Counted from the first letter of the stretch, positions 44,493 to 54,451 are shown. The stretch: DNA of 64,000 nt from Formosa sediminum (GCF_007197735.1 NZ_CP041637.1:2885001-2949000), one strand, 5' to 3'. Notes: generated by a model not told the origin, from the letters alone. Numbers and translations: made by a program.

Positions 44493-45536
44493 TTAAGAGT
44501 TTGTATACACTTGATTTTCTTGCTCATTAACCCGAATAAATGTTGTGCGCTTAGTAAGTTCTTTTAGGCGGGCTGCTCCTACATAAGTACACGTACTTCT
44601 AATACCGCCTAATATATCTTGTAAAGTGTGCTCTACAGGACCTTTAAAAGGGACTTCTACAGTTTTACCTTCACTAGCTCTATATTCTGCCACACCACCT
44701 ACATATTTATCCATTGCTGTTTCACTACTCATCCCGTAAAATTGTTTATAATGTTTGCCATCACGTTCAATTAACTCTCCACCACTTTCTTCATGTCCTG
44801 CAAGCATACCTCCAAGCATAACAAAATCTGCTCCAGCACCAAACGCTTTAGACACATCTCCAGGAACGGCACATCCACCATCACTAATAATTTGTCCGCC
44901 TAAACCATGTGCGGCATCTGCACACTCTATAATTGCTGATAACTGAGGGTATCCAACACCTGTTTTAACACGTGTAGTACATACAGATCCAGGACCAATA
45001 CCTACTTTTACAATATCTGCCCCAGAAAGGATTAATTCTTCAACCATTTCTCCTGTAACCACATTACCTGCAATAATTACTTTATCTGGAAATTGTGCTC
45101 TTGTATGTTCTACAAATTTTACAAAATGTTCAGAATATCCATTTGCCACATCAATACATATAAATCGCAGTTGTGTATGTGCGCTAAAAATAGCCTTGAG
45201 CTTATCACTATCTGCTTGACTTGTTCCCGTACTTACGGCTATATAATTTTCAATACCGCTTGGAGCAGCTGCTAAAAAGGCATCCCAATCTTCTAAACTA
45301 TAATGTTTTTGAACTGCTGTAAATAAATTTTGTTTTGCAAGTGCCAATGCTAATGAAAACGTACCTACAGTATCCATATTAGCAGCCATTATAGGTACAC
45401 CTGTCCAAGTTGTTTGACTGTGTAAAAAGGTAAATTCGCGATTCAAATTTACTTGAGAGCGGCTTTTTAAAGTAGATCGTTTAGGGCGAAACATTACATC
45501 TTTAAAACCTAATTTTATGTCGTTTTCAATACGCAT
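44493..45536 (-). CDS. guaC: GMP reductase
   Basis: A 347-residue IMPDH/GMPR-family barrel enzyme. It has the catalytic loop [20 protein letters not shown] near 180-199, [37 protein letters not shown] near 217-243 (in pieces), and [13 protein letters not shown] near 266. It lacks CBS domains and the length fits guaC rather than guaB. It converts GMP to IMP and ammonia with NADPH. It lies downstream of ridA, separated by a terminator. Confidence 0.93.
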   Translation of the reverse strand: MRIENDIKLGFKDVMFRPKRSTLKSRSQVNLNREFTFLHSQTTWTGVPIMAANMDTVGTFSLALALAKQNLFTAVQKHYSLEDWDAFLAAAPSGIENYIAVSTGTSQADSDKLKAIFSAHTQLRFICIDVANGYSEHFVKFVEHTRAQFPDKVIIAGNVVTGEMVEELILSGADIVKVGIGPGSVCTTRVKTGVGYPQLSAIIECADAAHGLGGQIISDGGCAVPGDVSKAFGAGADFVMLGGMLAGHEESGGELIERDGKHYKQFYGMSSETAMDKYVGGVAEYRASEGKTVEVPFKGPVEHTLQDILGGIRSTCTYVGAARLKELTKRTTFIRVNEQENQVYTNS

Positions 45537-45598
45537 GTTAGTGTGATTTTAATATTTATAAGTATACAACTTAATTTATAATAAGAATATAAATTGGC

Positions 45599-45645
45599 AA
45601 AAAATAGCCCAAACAGCATTCTATTAAGAAAAATGTTTGGGCTAA
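45599..45645 (-). terminator. Terminator after ridA
   Basis: TAGCCCAAAC pairs with GTTTGGGCTA over a 20-base loop. On the minus strand a T run follows, so it ends the lptD-ridA unit before guaC. Confidence 0.75.
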
Positions 45646-45663
45646 ATATAAGTTTTTAAACGG

Positions 45664-46044
45664 TTATTTAGAGGCTAAAAAGCTAATTTCCACATTTACA
45701 AATTTAGGTAAATTAGCAACTTCTACAGTTTCTCTTGCTGGAGCTGTAGCTTCATCAAAATACTTTCCGTAAACCTCATTTATTTGAGCAAAATTATTCA
45801 TGTTGCTAATAAATATTGACGTTTTTATAATGTCTTCAAATGTCATATCTACAGCCTTTAAAATTGCTTTTATATTTTCCATAACTTGAGTGGTTTCAGT
45901 TTTAATATCATCTAAAACCAATTCGCTAGTTTCTGGATTAATTGCTATTTGACCGGATGCATATAACATACCATTTTTTAAAACAGCTTGGTTATATGGG
46001 CCAATAGGAGCAGGAGCATCGGGTGTGGTAATAATTGTTTTCAT
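45664..46044 (-). CDS. ridA: RidA family reactive-intermediate deaminase
   Basis: A 126-residue YjgF/RidA protein that hydrolyses reactive enamine/imine intermediates from PLP enzymes. Motifs are complete: PDAPAPIGPYNQAV at the start, YASGQIAINPETSEL near 29-43, the catalytic Arg in APARETVEVANLPK near 102-115, and VNVEISFLA at the end. The length is typical. It lies ten bases after lptD. Confidence 0.95.
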   Translation of the reverse strand: MKTIITTPDAPAPIGPYNQAVLKNGMLYASGQIAINPETSELVLDDIKTETTQVMENIKAILKAVDMTFEDIIKTSIFISNMNNFAQINEVYGKYFDEATAPARETVEVANLPKFVNVEISFLASK

Positions 46045-46054
46045 AATTATAATT

Positions 46055-48775
46055 TTATAGACTTTTATCTGATTGTAAACGTTTGTCGTATTTTAGGTCA
46101 CTCAATATACTCGATTTTATTCCAATAAAGAAATACCACGACTTACTAGTACCAAAAGGCACCCAACTAAAATTCATTCGCCAACTTAATAAATCACGTT
46201 CTAAACGTAATTGGGTATATGTGAACCCCATATCTTTAAAATCGTAACCCGAAGACACTCCAACACTCCAACGGGGTGACAGTGATACATCTCCAGAAAA
46301 CATTAAAGAATGTGAAGAGATTTCGTTATTACGGGTAGAATTAGAGTAATTAACAGCATAAGCTAAATTTAATGTCCACGGTATTTTGTACCTATAAAAC
46401 TCATTCTTGTCCTCTTCATCTTCATCTTCTTCGTCTTCTTTATCATCAAAAAAACTGTTATTACTAAAATCTTGAGAAATACCAAAGAGGTCATCGTCAC
46501 GACCACCACCACGAAGGTTTTCTTGTATCCCTTTATCATTTTCTTTAGATTCTCCACCAAATAATTCGTTAGATAACGAATAACTTAAAGTTAAGTTAGC
46601 ACTAGTTAATCTAAATAAACTACCATTGTTATTTATATTATAAACATCTACTTTACTGTTGTTATTATCTAACGCATAAGGATCTAAAGTTGCACCAAAA
46701 TTAATATTCATTTTACTGTCTAAAATAGAGGTACCACCACTTATTCTAAGCGGACTCCATTGTAATGAATCTCCAGCAAAATTGTAGGAAGTAGAAAAGG
46801 TTAAACTATTTAATAGCGTTACTTTTTTAGCTTCAGTTGCTGTACTATCATTATCTTTTACCTTTGCTTCTAAGTTGTTAGATATAGATAATCCTAATGA
46901 AGATGAAAAATTTTCGTTTGGGGCACCATATATAGATTCTTCAAAGCGTGAATAGGTTTCTAAAGCTGTTCCTTCTGTAGAAATTACTTCATAAGTATCA
47001 TAATATTGATCAAATGAAGGCGTTAAACTATAGCTAATAGAAGGCGTCATGACGTGTCTTATTGCTTGAATTTTAGGATCTTTTCCTTCCTTTTTAAAAT
47101 CAAACATTCCGTAAATAGTAGTACCTAAACTTGTACTAAAGTTATAAGTTCTATAAGCATCAAAACCATTAATTGTTTCTGTGACTTCTTCTTCTAAATC
47201 TTGATCATAATATCTATTAATGGTTTTAAATGTCCAATTTTCCTCAAAAGAAGTTCCCATACTTAAACTTAAATAATCAAATAACTTAAAGTTTGTACTT
47301 AATGGAATACTATGACGCACACCAGCTTCAGCATCTTTAAACATTTGGGGTTTAAAAAACAAAGAATCTGTAGTTTCGATTTGGTTTTCTGCATTCACAG
47401 AATATTGAAAATTAATATTTTCTATTATCCCTTTTTTGGAGCCTGTTTTAGGTTCGAACGGATAGACTCTTCCCACGCTACCAGACATACTAGGAAGCGA
47501 CATATTTATGACTTCGGTTTGAGTGTTTTGGGAATGGGTTGCTGCGACACTAAAGTTTACTTGAGGATCTCCTGTAAAAGATTTAGAATACGAAACCGAA
47601 GATGATAATGTATTGTTTAAATAATTACCTGTATTTAGTTGATTTATAGAGGTTTGATAATACTTACTACTACCTAAGTTAACAGAGGCTGAAAAACTAG
47701 AATTAGGACTGGATTTTGAATCTTGACTATGAGACCAACGTATGTTGTAAATAGTAGATTTAGAATAATCCGGGAAGCCTTTTTCACTTTCAATTAAACT
47801 CTCATATCTAAAAGACATACTCCCACTAAACTTATATTTTACGGCGTAGTTACTCTCAATATTTAAACCATAACTCCCGTTAGTATAATAATCTCCTAAG
47901 ATGGTTAAATCTGCATAATCACTCATAGCAAAATAATATCCACCATTTTGAAGAAAATAACCACGGTCACTATCTTCACCAAAACTAGGAATGATTATAC
48001 CCGAGGTTTGTTTATCTGTTAATGGAAAAAAACCAAAAGGTACAGCAATAGGTGTTGGTACATCGGCAATAACCATATTTGTAGGCCCAACAACAACCTT
48101 TTTGTCTGGCACGTATTTAATTTTACTTGCTTTAAAATAATATTCAGGATTCTCTATGTCTTCTGCAGTTGTAAATTTTGCTTTAGCCATATAAATCACA
48201 GAATCGTTTTCTTTTTTAACTATAGGAGCAATAATATTAAATCCGCTTTGTTCTGTTTTAGAATTAAATATTAAAGCCTTCTGAGTATCAAAATTAAATC
48301 TAATAGAATCTGGTTCCACCACACTTTGTCCTTGGGTAAAAACAGGTTTTTGAGAATATTCTCCCAAGGAATCTTTTAAACGCCCAGCATAGACTTCATT
48401 TTTGCTATAATCTATAACAATAATCCCTGCTTTAATATTCATATCCTGATAATCTACTTCAGCTTCATTATAGAGATATAGTTTTTGTTCTAATTTATTA
48501 AATGAGGTAAAATCTTTAGCAGTATAGGTCACAATATCTGTTAAAAATTCCTTTTTTTGCTTCACACTATCATGTTTTACACTATCCTGCGCGCGTTCAT
48601 TTATTTGGCTCACAGCCAGACTATCTACGCTAATAATGGGTGTGAAAATGGGGTCTTCTTCTGGGGTTGCTTTAACTACTTTTACAGGTTTAGGCAAGTC
48701 TTGAGAATAGCCAAAAGTGTTTATAAGCACTGTAAAACTTAAAGCTAAAAGTATTTGAAAGTAGTTTGAACGCAA
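46055..48775 (-). CDS. lptD: Putative LPS-assembly protein LptD
   Basis: A 906-residue outer-membrane protein. A signal-like N terminus (ALSFTVLINTFGYSQD) precedes an OstA/LptD-like jellyroll region with beta repeats (about 90-230) and a long barrel domain. Bacteroidota LptD-like proteins are recognisable by the VVVGPTNMVIADVPTPIAVPFGFFP region (here near 232-256, in pieces). LptD inserts lipopolysaccharide into the outer leaflet. The start is a TTG at 48775; 13 further codons upstream remain open but lack an ATG. An acidic run lies near residue 778. The gene is divergent from the amidase. Confidence 0.87.
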   Translation of the reverse strand: MRSNYFQILLALSFTVLINTFGYSQDLPKPVKVVKATPEEDPIFTPIISVDSLAVSQINERAQDSVKHDSVKQKKEFLTDIVTYTAKDFTSFNKLEQKLYLYNEAEVDYQDMNIKAGIIVIDYSKNEVYAGRLKDSLGEYSQKPVFTQGQSVVEPDSIRFNFDTQKALIFNSKTEQSGFNIIAPIVKKENDSVIYMAKAKFTTAEDIENPEYYFKASKIKYVPDKKVVVGPTNMVIADVPTPIAVPFGFFPLTDKQTSGIIIPSFGEDSDRGYFLQNGGYYFAMSDYADLTILGDYYTNGSYGLNIESNYAVKYKFSGSMSFRYESLIESEKGFPDYSKSTIYNIRWSHSQDSKSSPNSSFSASVNLGSSKYYQTSINQLNTGNYLNNTLSSSVSYSKSFTGDPQVNFSVAATHSQNTQTEVINMSLPSMSGSVGRVYPFEPKTGSKKGIIENINFQYSVNAENQIETTDSLFFKPQMFKDAEAGVRHSIPLSTNFKLFDYLSLSMGTSFEENWTFKTINRYYDQDLEEEVTETINGFDAYRTYNFSTSLGTTIYGMFDFKKEGKDPKIQAIRHVMTPSISYSLTPSFDQYYDTYEVISTEGTALETYSRFEESIYGAPNENFSSSLGLSISNNLEAKVKDNDSTATEAKKVTLLNSLTFSTSYNFAGDSLQWSPLRISGGTSILDSKMNINFGATLDPYALDNNNSKVDVYNINNNGSLFRLTSANLTLSYSLSNELFGGESKENDKGIQENLRGGGRDDDLFGISQDFSNNSFFDDKEDEEDEDEEDKNEFYRYKIPWTLNLAYAVNYSNSTRNNEISSHSLMFSGDVSLSPRWSVGVSSGYDFKDMGFTYTQLRLERDLLSWRMNFSWVPFGTSKSWYFFIGIKSSILSDLKYDKRLQSDKSL

Positions 48776-48908
48776 TGCTTTTAAATGTATTTTTGTAAAG
48801 TTTAATTTAGTATTTTAAAAAAGCCAAAATTACATATATATTTTTTGAGAACTATTAATATTTACTAAATTTTAATAATAATCAAAAGTGATCAGAGTTA
48901 TAGTCTTT

Positions 48909-50039
48909 ATGAAAACAAAACCTATATTTTTTATAGTCCCATTATTGTGTGTATTTCTATTAACATCATTTAAAAGTGATAAAACCCTTAATACCAACAA
49001 ATTCGTTGTGGTGTTAGATGCAGGTCACGGAGGTGAGGATCCTGGAAAACCTACAAAATTTGGCTTTACTGAAAAAGATGTCGCGCTTAAAATTGTTTTA
49101 AAAATAGGAGCCGAATTAGAAAAAAATCCGGATATAAAAGTAATATATACTCGTAAAACCGATGTTTTTGTAACTTTAAGAGGACGTGCAAAAATAGCTA
49201 ACGAAGCCGATGCAGATTTATTTGTTTCTGTACATTGTAACGCACATCACTCGCAGGCATACGGTACTGAAACCTATGTTGTTGGGGTTGCTAATACAAA
49301 ACGTAATTTTGATGTTGCCAAATTAGAAAATGAAGTAATTCTTTTAGAAGATGATTATGAGACACATTATGATGGATTTAATCCCAATGCCCCAGAATCA
49401 TTAATAGGCTTAACTTTAATGCAAGAAGACTATATAGATCACAGTATTCTTTTAGCAGGTATGATTGAGGATAATTTTTCAAAAAAATTAAAACGAAAAA
49501 GTAGAGGTGTTAAACAAGCTAGTTTATGGGTAATGCACAATACTTATATGCCAAGTGTACTTATTGAGACAGGATTTATTACCAATAACGAAGAAGGACA
49601 TTACTTAAACTCTAATAAAGGACAAACAGAAATTTCTAAAGCTATTAAAGATGCTATACTTGAATATAAAAAATCGTTAGATTTAAATGTTGGAGAGTAT
49701 TTAGGCACACAAAAAAAGCTTCCTGTGGTTAACGACGATATTGTATTAGAAGCTGAAGACACTAATGAAAATGATGTAATAGAATTTAAAATTCAAATTG
49801 CAGCGAGTTCTAAAAAATTAGAAACCAAAGCCTATAATTTTAGCGGATTAAGTCCTATATCAAGAATACAAGCAGGCAATTTGTATAAATATTACTATGG
49901 AAACACGTCTAACTATGCAGATAGTAAATCCTTATTAGCAAAAGCAAAAGCCAAAGGTTTTAATACAAGTTTTATAGTAGCTTTTAAAAATGGAGAACAA
50001 GTACTTTTAGATGAAGTACTAAAAACAACTTCAAATTAG
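48909..50039 (+). CDS. N-acetylmuramoyl-L-alanine amidase
   Basis: A 376-residue exported enzyme (start MKTKPIFF, signal near residues 5-22). The amidase_3 zinc domain has VVLDAGHGGEDPGK near 35-48, SVHCNAHHSQAYGTE near 105-119, and the catalytic glutamate in VLIETGFITNNEE near 218. The C-terminal 80 residues (FKIQIAASSKKLE) resemble a SPOR-type peptidoglycan-binding domain. The ATG at 48909 is preferred to a GTG at 48888. It cleaves stem peptides from glycan strands, as in cell separation. Confidence 0.93.
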   Translation: MKTKPIFFIVPLLCVFLLTSFKSDKTLNTNKFVVVLDAGHGGEDPGKPTKFGFTEKDVALKIVLKIGAELEKNPDIKVIYTRKTDVFVTLRGRAKIANEADADLFVSVHCNAHHSQAYGTETYVVGVANTKRNFDVAKLENEVILLEDDYETHYDGFNPNAPESLIGLTLMQEDYIDHSILLAGMIEDNFSKKLKRKSRGVKQASLWVMHNTYMPSVLIETGFITNNEEGHYLNSNKGQTEISKAIKDAILEYKKSLDLNVGEYLGTQKKLPVVNDDIVLEAEDTNENDVIEFKIQIAASSKKLETKAYNFSGLSPISRIQAGNLYKYYYGNTSNYADSKSLLAKAKAKGFNTSFIVAFKNGEQVLLDEVLKTTSN

Positions 50040-50091
50040 GTAATTCTAATTTAATTATTTCTAATTTTGTTTATAAACTAAAAACATTGCT

Positions 50092-51078
50092 TTGAAGATA
50101 ACAAAAGAAATCAAAATCGCCGTCCTAGTTATAGCAGGTGTTATATTTTTAATATTTGGGATAAATTTTTTAAAAGGAGAAAATTTATTCTCTTCATCAA
50201 GGACATTCTATATAAACTACAACAATGTTGAAGGTTTAACATTATCTACACCTGTAACAATAAGCGGGCTTCAAGTAGGTACAGTAAAAGACATTACATT
50301 AAAGGATGATGCGTCGTTAGTTGTTACAATTATTATTGATAATGACTATTCTTTTTCTAAAAACAGTACAGCAGAATTGTACGATACTAGTTTAATAGGA
50401 GGTAAATCTATAGCAATTATTCCTGCCTTAGACAATGCAGAATTAGCTAAAGATGGAGACTATTTAGTAGCTTCAAGAAAATCGGGCTTAACAGATATAG
50501 TAGGCGAGAAATTGGCGCCTTTACAAGAAAAAATTGAATCGCTAACACAAAATGCCGATTCATTATTATTAAGTTTTAATGATATTTTTGATGAGAGTAC
50601 AACAGCAAATCTTAAAGGTTCTATTGCTGCTTTAGAAGAAACCATCTCTTCATTTAAATCGACCTCACAGTCTTTAAACGGCATTTTAAAAACCAATGAA
50701 GGTAATATTAATAATACCTTGGCGAACCTAAGCCATACATCAGACAATTTCTCAAAATTATCAGATTCTTTAGCCACTACAAATATATCTGGTATTGTAA
50801 ACAGCCTTGAACAATCATTAGCATCTTTTAATAGTGTACTAGATAATGTTAATAATGGTGAAGGCTCATTGGGTAAATTATTAACAGACGATAAATTATA
50901 TAACAATATTGAAGGAGCAACGCTTCAATTAGAGCAATTGCTTCAAGACATGAAATTAAATCCAAAACGTTATGTACATTTCTCTGTATTCGGTAAAAAA
51001 CCAAAAGATTTCGATGCAGAAGAAAATCAGATAGATGATAACGGTGTATCCGTAGATGTCGAGACAACAAACAACTAA
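50092..51078 (+). CDS. MCE/MlaD family lipid-transfer protein
   Basis: A 328-residue protein starting at TTG. One N-terminal membrane helix (IAVLVIAGVIFLIFGINF, 8-25) leads into the MCE domain (YNNVEGLTLSTPVTISGLQVGTV near 42-64, in pieces; SLIGGKSIAII near 102). A long helical region with SxxxS-type coiled coil follows and then an acidic tail. MCE proteins form hexamers that carry phospholipids across the periplasm. No MlaE or MlaF gene is adjacent, so the transporter core must lie elsewhere. Spacing to the next gene is seven bases. Confidence 0.92.
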   Translation: MKITKEIKIAVLVIAGVIFLIFGINFLKGENLFSSSRTFYINYNNVEGLTLSTPVTISGLQVGTVKDITLKDDASLVVTIIIDNDYSFSKNSTAELYDTSLIGGKSIAIIPALDNAELAKDGDYLVASRKSGLTDIVGEKLAPLQEKIESLTQNADSLLLSFNDIFDESTTANLKGSIAALEETISSFKSTSQSLNGILKTNEGNINNTLANLSHTSDNFSKLSDSLATTNISGIVNSLEQSLASFNSVLDNVNNGEGSLGKLLTDDKLYNNIEGATLQLEQLLQDMKLNPKRYVHFSVFGKKPKDFDAEENQIDDNGVSVDVETTNN

Positions 51079-51085
51079 CTAACAC

Positions 51086-52396
51086 ATGAGTATAATTCCT
51101 AACATACTATTTGCAATTATTTTAATTGCTGGAATCGGTTATTTTACATTAAACGTAAAGAAATTAGTCCGAAACATTAAATTAGGACGAGATGTAGATG
51201 TTAGTGATAATACACCAATACGTTGGAAAAACATGACCAGAATTGCTCTAGGGCAAAGCAAAATGGTAAAACGTCCAATTGCTGGTTTTCTTCATATTAT
51301 AGTATATGTAGGTTTTGTAATTATAAATATTGAAGTTTTAGAAATTATTATAGATGGGCTTTTTGGAACACATCGTATATTTTCAGGACTAGGTACTTTA
51401 TATGGTGTATTAATTGGTACTTTCGAGGTTTTAGCCTTATTGGTCTTTGTATCGGTAACTCTATTTTGGATTAGAAGAAACATTATTAAATTACAACGGT
51501 TTTGGAAATCAGAAATGAAAGGCTGGCCTAAAGCCGACGGAAATATTATTTTGTATTTTGAAATGGTACTTATGGCTTTATTTTTAGTTATGAATGCAAC
51601 CGATGTACATTTTCAAGATATGCAAAACGGTAATGTAATTAGTCAATTTATTGCGCCTTTATTTAACAATTTTTCTCAAGCAACTTTACATATTATTGAA
51701 CGTTCTGCATGGTGGTTACATATTATTGGTATTTTAGTTTTTCTTAACTATTTATACTTTTCTAAACATTTACACATCTTATTAGCCTTTCCAAATACGT
51801 ATTATGGAAAAGTTAAACCCAAGGGCGAATTAGATAATTTAGAATCTGTAACTAAAGAAGTGATGATGATGATGGATCCTAACGCAGATCCATTTGCCAC
51901 ACCTCCAGAAAATGAATCCGCTGAAGAAGAGATTGTAAAATTTGGAGCAAGTGATGTTCAAGATTTAAATTGGGTACAATTATTAAATGCGTATACGTGT
52001 ACAGAATGTGGACGTTGTACTAGTGAATGTCCTGCAAATCAAACTGGTAAAAAATTATCGCCTAGAAAAATTATGATGGACACTAGAGATCGTCTAGAAG
52101 AAGTCGGAAAAAATATAGATGCTAATAAAGGCGTATTAAATGATGATGGTAAACAGTTATTAGGCGATTATATCACCACCGAAGAACTTTGGGCGTGTAC
52201 GTCTTGCAATGCATGTGTAGAAGCTTGTCCTGTTAGTATAGATCCTTTATCTATCATAATAGATATGAGACGTTATTTGGTAATGGAACAATCTGCTGCT
52301 CCAGCAGAGTTAAATAACATGATGACCAATATAGAAAATAACGGTGCACCGTGGCCTTACAACCAAATGGATCGTTTAAATTGGAAAGACGAATAG
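51086..52396 (+). CDS. Membrane-bound (Fe-S)-binding oxidoreductase subunit
   Basis: A 436-residue protein. The N-terminal half has about five membrane helices with histidines positioned as in NarI-like cytochrome b subunits (FLHIIVYVGF, WWLHIIGILVFLNYLYFSKHLHILLAF). The C-terminal half has two [4Fe-4S] motifs, CTECGRCTSECP near 309 and CTSCNACVEACP near 370. With the next gene it forms a HdrDE-like pair expected to exchange electrons with the quinone pool. Physiological donor and acceptor are not evident. Confidence 0.9.
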   Translation: MSIIPNILFAIILIAGIGYFTLNVKKLVRNIKLGRDVDVSDNTPIRWKNMTRIALGQSKMVKRPIAGFLHIIVYVGFVIINIEVLEIIIDGLFGTHRIFSGLGTLYGVLIGTFEVLALLVFVSVTLFWIRRNIIKLQRFWKSEMKGWPKADGNIILYFEMVLMALFLVMNATDVHFQDMQNGNVISQFIAPLFNNFSQATLHIIERSAWWLHIIGILVFLNYLYFSKHLHILLAFPNTYYGKVKPKGELDNLESVTKEVMMMMDPNADPFATPPENESAEEEIVKFGASDVQDLNWVQLLNAYTCTECGRCTSECPANQTGKKLSPRKIMMDTRDRLEEVGKNIDANKGVLNDDGKQLLGDYITTEELWACTSCNACVEACPVSIDPLSIIIDMRRYLVMEQSAAPAELNNMMTNIENNGAPWPYNQMDRLNWKDE

Positions 52397-52446
52397 GTTT
52401 AAATATGCTTAAAGATTATAGATACAAAATATCAAAATAAAGAGAC

Positions 52447-53238
52447 ATGAACGAATTATTAAAAGTGCCTACAATGGCAGAATACATGGCTCAAGGTAAA
52501 CAACCTGAAGTTTTATTTTGGGTTGGATGTTCGGGAAGTTTTGATGATAGAGCAAAAAAAATCACCAAAGCATTTGTTAAAATACTTAATCAAGCTAAGG
52601 TAGATTTTGCTGTTTTAGGTACAGAAGAAAGTTGTACTGGAGATCCTGCAAAACGTGCTGGAAATGAATTTTTATTCCAAATGCAAGCCGTTACTAATAT
52701 TGAAGTATTAAATGCTTACGAGGTAAAAAAAATAGTTACTGCTTGTCCGCATTGTTTCAATACAATAAAGAATGAATATCCGCAATTAGGTGGTCAGTAT
52801 GAAGTAATGCACCACACGCAATTCTTAAAATCGTTATTAGAAGAAGGAAAATTAACCATAGCTGGTGGCCAATATAAAGGTAAGCGTATTACATTTCATG
52901 ATCCGTGTTATTTAGGACGTGCCAATAATGTTTACGAGGCCCCTCGTGATTTAATTCGGAAGTTAGAAGCCGAATTAGTTGAAATGAAAAACTGCAAAAG
53001 TAAAGGCTTATGTTGTGGAGCAGGTGGTGCACAAATGTTTAAAGATGCCGAAAAAGGCGATAAAGAAGTTAATGTAGAGCGTACTGAACAAGCCATAGAG
53101 GTAAAACCAGACATTATTGCTGCTGGTTGTCCGTTTTGTAATACCATGATGACAGATGGTGTAAAAGCAAAAGATAAAGAGGCAGAAGTAGACGTTATGG
53201 ATATTGCTGAACTTATTGCAAATGCACAAGATTTATAG
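52447..53238 (+). CDS. CCG-domain (Fe-S)-binding protein, HdrB/GlpC/LldE-like
   Basis: A 263-residue protein with two cysteine-rich CCG repeats. The first is around CPHCFNTIKNEYP and HDPCYLGR; the second around LCCGAGGAQMF (near 188-198) and AAGCPFCNTMM (near 224). Such domains bind an unusual Fe-S cluster or act in thiol/disulfide chemistry. It is the soluble partner of the preceding membrane subunit, and its stop codon abuts the next start directly. Confidence 0.9.
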   Translation: MNELLKVPTMAEYMAQGKQPEVLFWVGCSGSFDDRAKKITKAFVKILNQAKVDFAVLGTEESCTGDPAKRAGNEFLFQMQAVTNIEVLNAYEVKKIVTACPHCFNTIKNEYPQLGGQYEVMHHTQFLKSLLEEGKLTIAGGQYKGKRITFHDPCYLGRANNVYEAPRDLIRKLEAELVEMKNCKSKGLCCGAGGAQMFKDAEKGDKEVNVERTEQAIEVKPDIIAAGCPFCNTMMTDGVKAKDKEAEVDVMDIAELIANAQDL

Positions 53239-53870
53239 ATGAAAAAGATTATTGCAACAGCATTTTTATGTTTAGTTTCCGGTTTTCTTTTTGCACAAGA
53301 ACTGACTAAGGACGAATTAGTTGAAATCATTTCTAATGAATCTTGCGAGTGTATTAATGGAAAAGGATTGGATTTTAATAATATAGATAAACAGAAACTA
53401 GAATTAAATTTTGGTTTATGTATTATTGAAAGTTATACAAAACATCCTGAAGGCAGTGAACTGCTTAATATATCGTTTAATGATAATAAATCTTTAGAAG
53501 GTTTAGGAGAATTGGTAGCTTTAAAAATGATGACTAGCTGTCCAGATATTATGACTTTAATGGTGGGAAATTATTTAGAAGACGATTCCGTTGTAGCTGA
53601 AGCACCTCAGGATAACACCCTAGAAGGACTTACCTTTTTAAGTCTAAAATCAAATCAGCAATTTAATACATTATCCTTTAAAGATTCGTCTAATGGCAGA
53701 ACGTACAATTTTTATGGTTAGAGTATTATGATGGTTCTCAATTACTTGAAAACGAAAAAAAACTTAAAAAGCAAGTATTAAATATTCAATTTAAAGAACA
53801 AGACTTCTACGATCCAAAAATTAATGATTATAGAAATTTTAAAATAATAACAAAGTTAACAGCACAATAA
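53239..53870 (+). pseudogene. Exported hypothetical protein, frame broken near 53713
   Basis: The first frame runs to a TAG at 53719-53721 (160 aa) with a signal peptide ending in LFAQ and cysteines in SCECINGKG. From about 53712 a second frame, open with no stop, continues WLEYYDGSQLLENEKKLKK and ends at TAA 53868-53870, exactly before the next ATG. Adding one T to the T run at 53709-53713 joins them into a 210-residue protein. The single missing base is either a true frameshift or a sequencing error in a homopolymer. No family recognised. Confidence 0.75.
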
Positions 53871-54356
53871 ATGTTAGTAGATTTTAATACATTACCAGAT
53901 ACATCTAAGGTTTGGATTTATCAAGCTAATCGTTCGTTTACAGATCAAGAGCTTGAAGAAATTAAGTCTAAATTAGACGTTTTTATAGAAAACTGGACAG
54001 CTCACGGAGCCGATTTAAATGCAGGTTACGACTTAAAATATAAACGCTTTATTATAATTGGTTTAAATCAAGAAGTAAATCAAGCAACAGGGTGTTCTGT
54101 AGATGCTTCTGTACATTTTATTCAGCAATTAGAAAAAGAGTACAATGTAGATTTGTTAGACAAAATGAATGTGTCTTATAAACAAGGGGAGTTTGTGGCC
54201 TATAAAACGTTAACAGAATTTAGAAAAATGGCTAAAGATAAAGCCGTTTCTAAAAATACTATAGTGTTTAATAACTTAGTGACCAATATTGCAGAATACA
54301 AAGAAAATTGGGAAGTACCTGCAAGCGATAGTTGGCACAACAGATTTCTAAAATAA
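53871..54356 (+). CDS. Conserved Flavobacteriia protein (often mislabelled ABC transporter ATPase)
   Basis: A 161-residue soluble protein. It starts MLVDFNTLPDTSKVWIYQANR and has a conserved ENWTAHGADLNAGY element near 40-53, a CSVDASV element near 77 and a C-terminal SDSWHNRFL. I recall homologues carrying the name ABC transporter ATPase. There is no Walker A, Walker B or LSGGQ motif, so the name should not be used. It directly follows the frameshifted gene with no spacer. Function unknown. Confidence 0.8.
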   Translation: MLVDFNTLPDTSKVWIYQANRSFTDQELEEIKSKLDVFIENWTAHGADLNAGYDLKYKRFIIIGLNQEVNQATGCSVDASVHFIQQLEKEYNVDLLDKMNVSYKQGEFVAYKTLTEFRKMAKDKAVSKNTIVFNNLVTNIAEYKENWEVPASDSWHNRFLK

Positions 54357-54451
54357 TCTTATTTCAAAATAGTTAAGCTATTAATCTTTATAAATGTGTG
54401 ATAAACCATTAACACACTTATTTTTCAACTTAAAAAAACCTAATACTAATT

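Noticed and set aside
47312-47605. Open frame antisense to lptD
   Set aside because: It is fully inside lptD, and the translated sequence is not protein-like for this genome.
50460-50906. Long open frame antisense to the MCE gene
   Set aside because: It lies wholly inside a clear MCE coding sequence, and its product has no recognisable features. It is a by-product of codon composition.
53700-53730. Programmed -1 frameshifting as the explanation for the split gene at 53239-53870
   Set aside because: The in-frame codons AAT TTT do not form an X XXY YYZ heptamer, and I see no strong downstream hairpin. A lost T in a T run is simpler. It remains possible but is not favoured.
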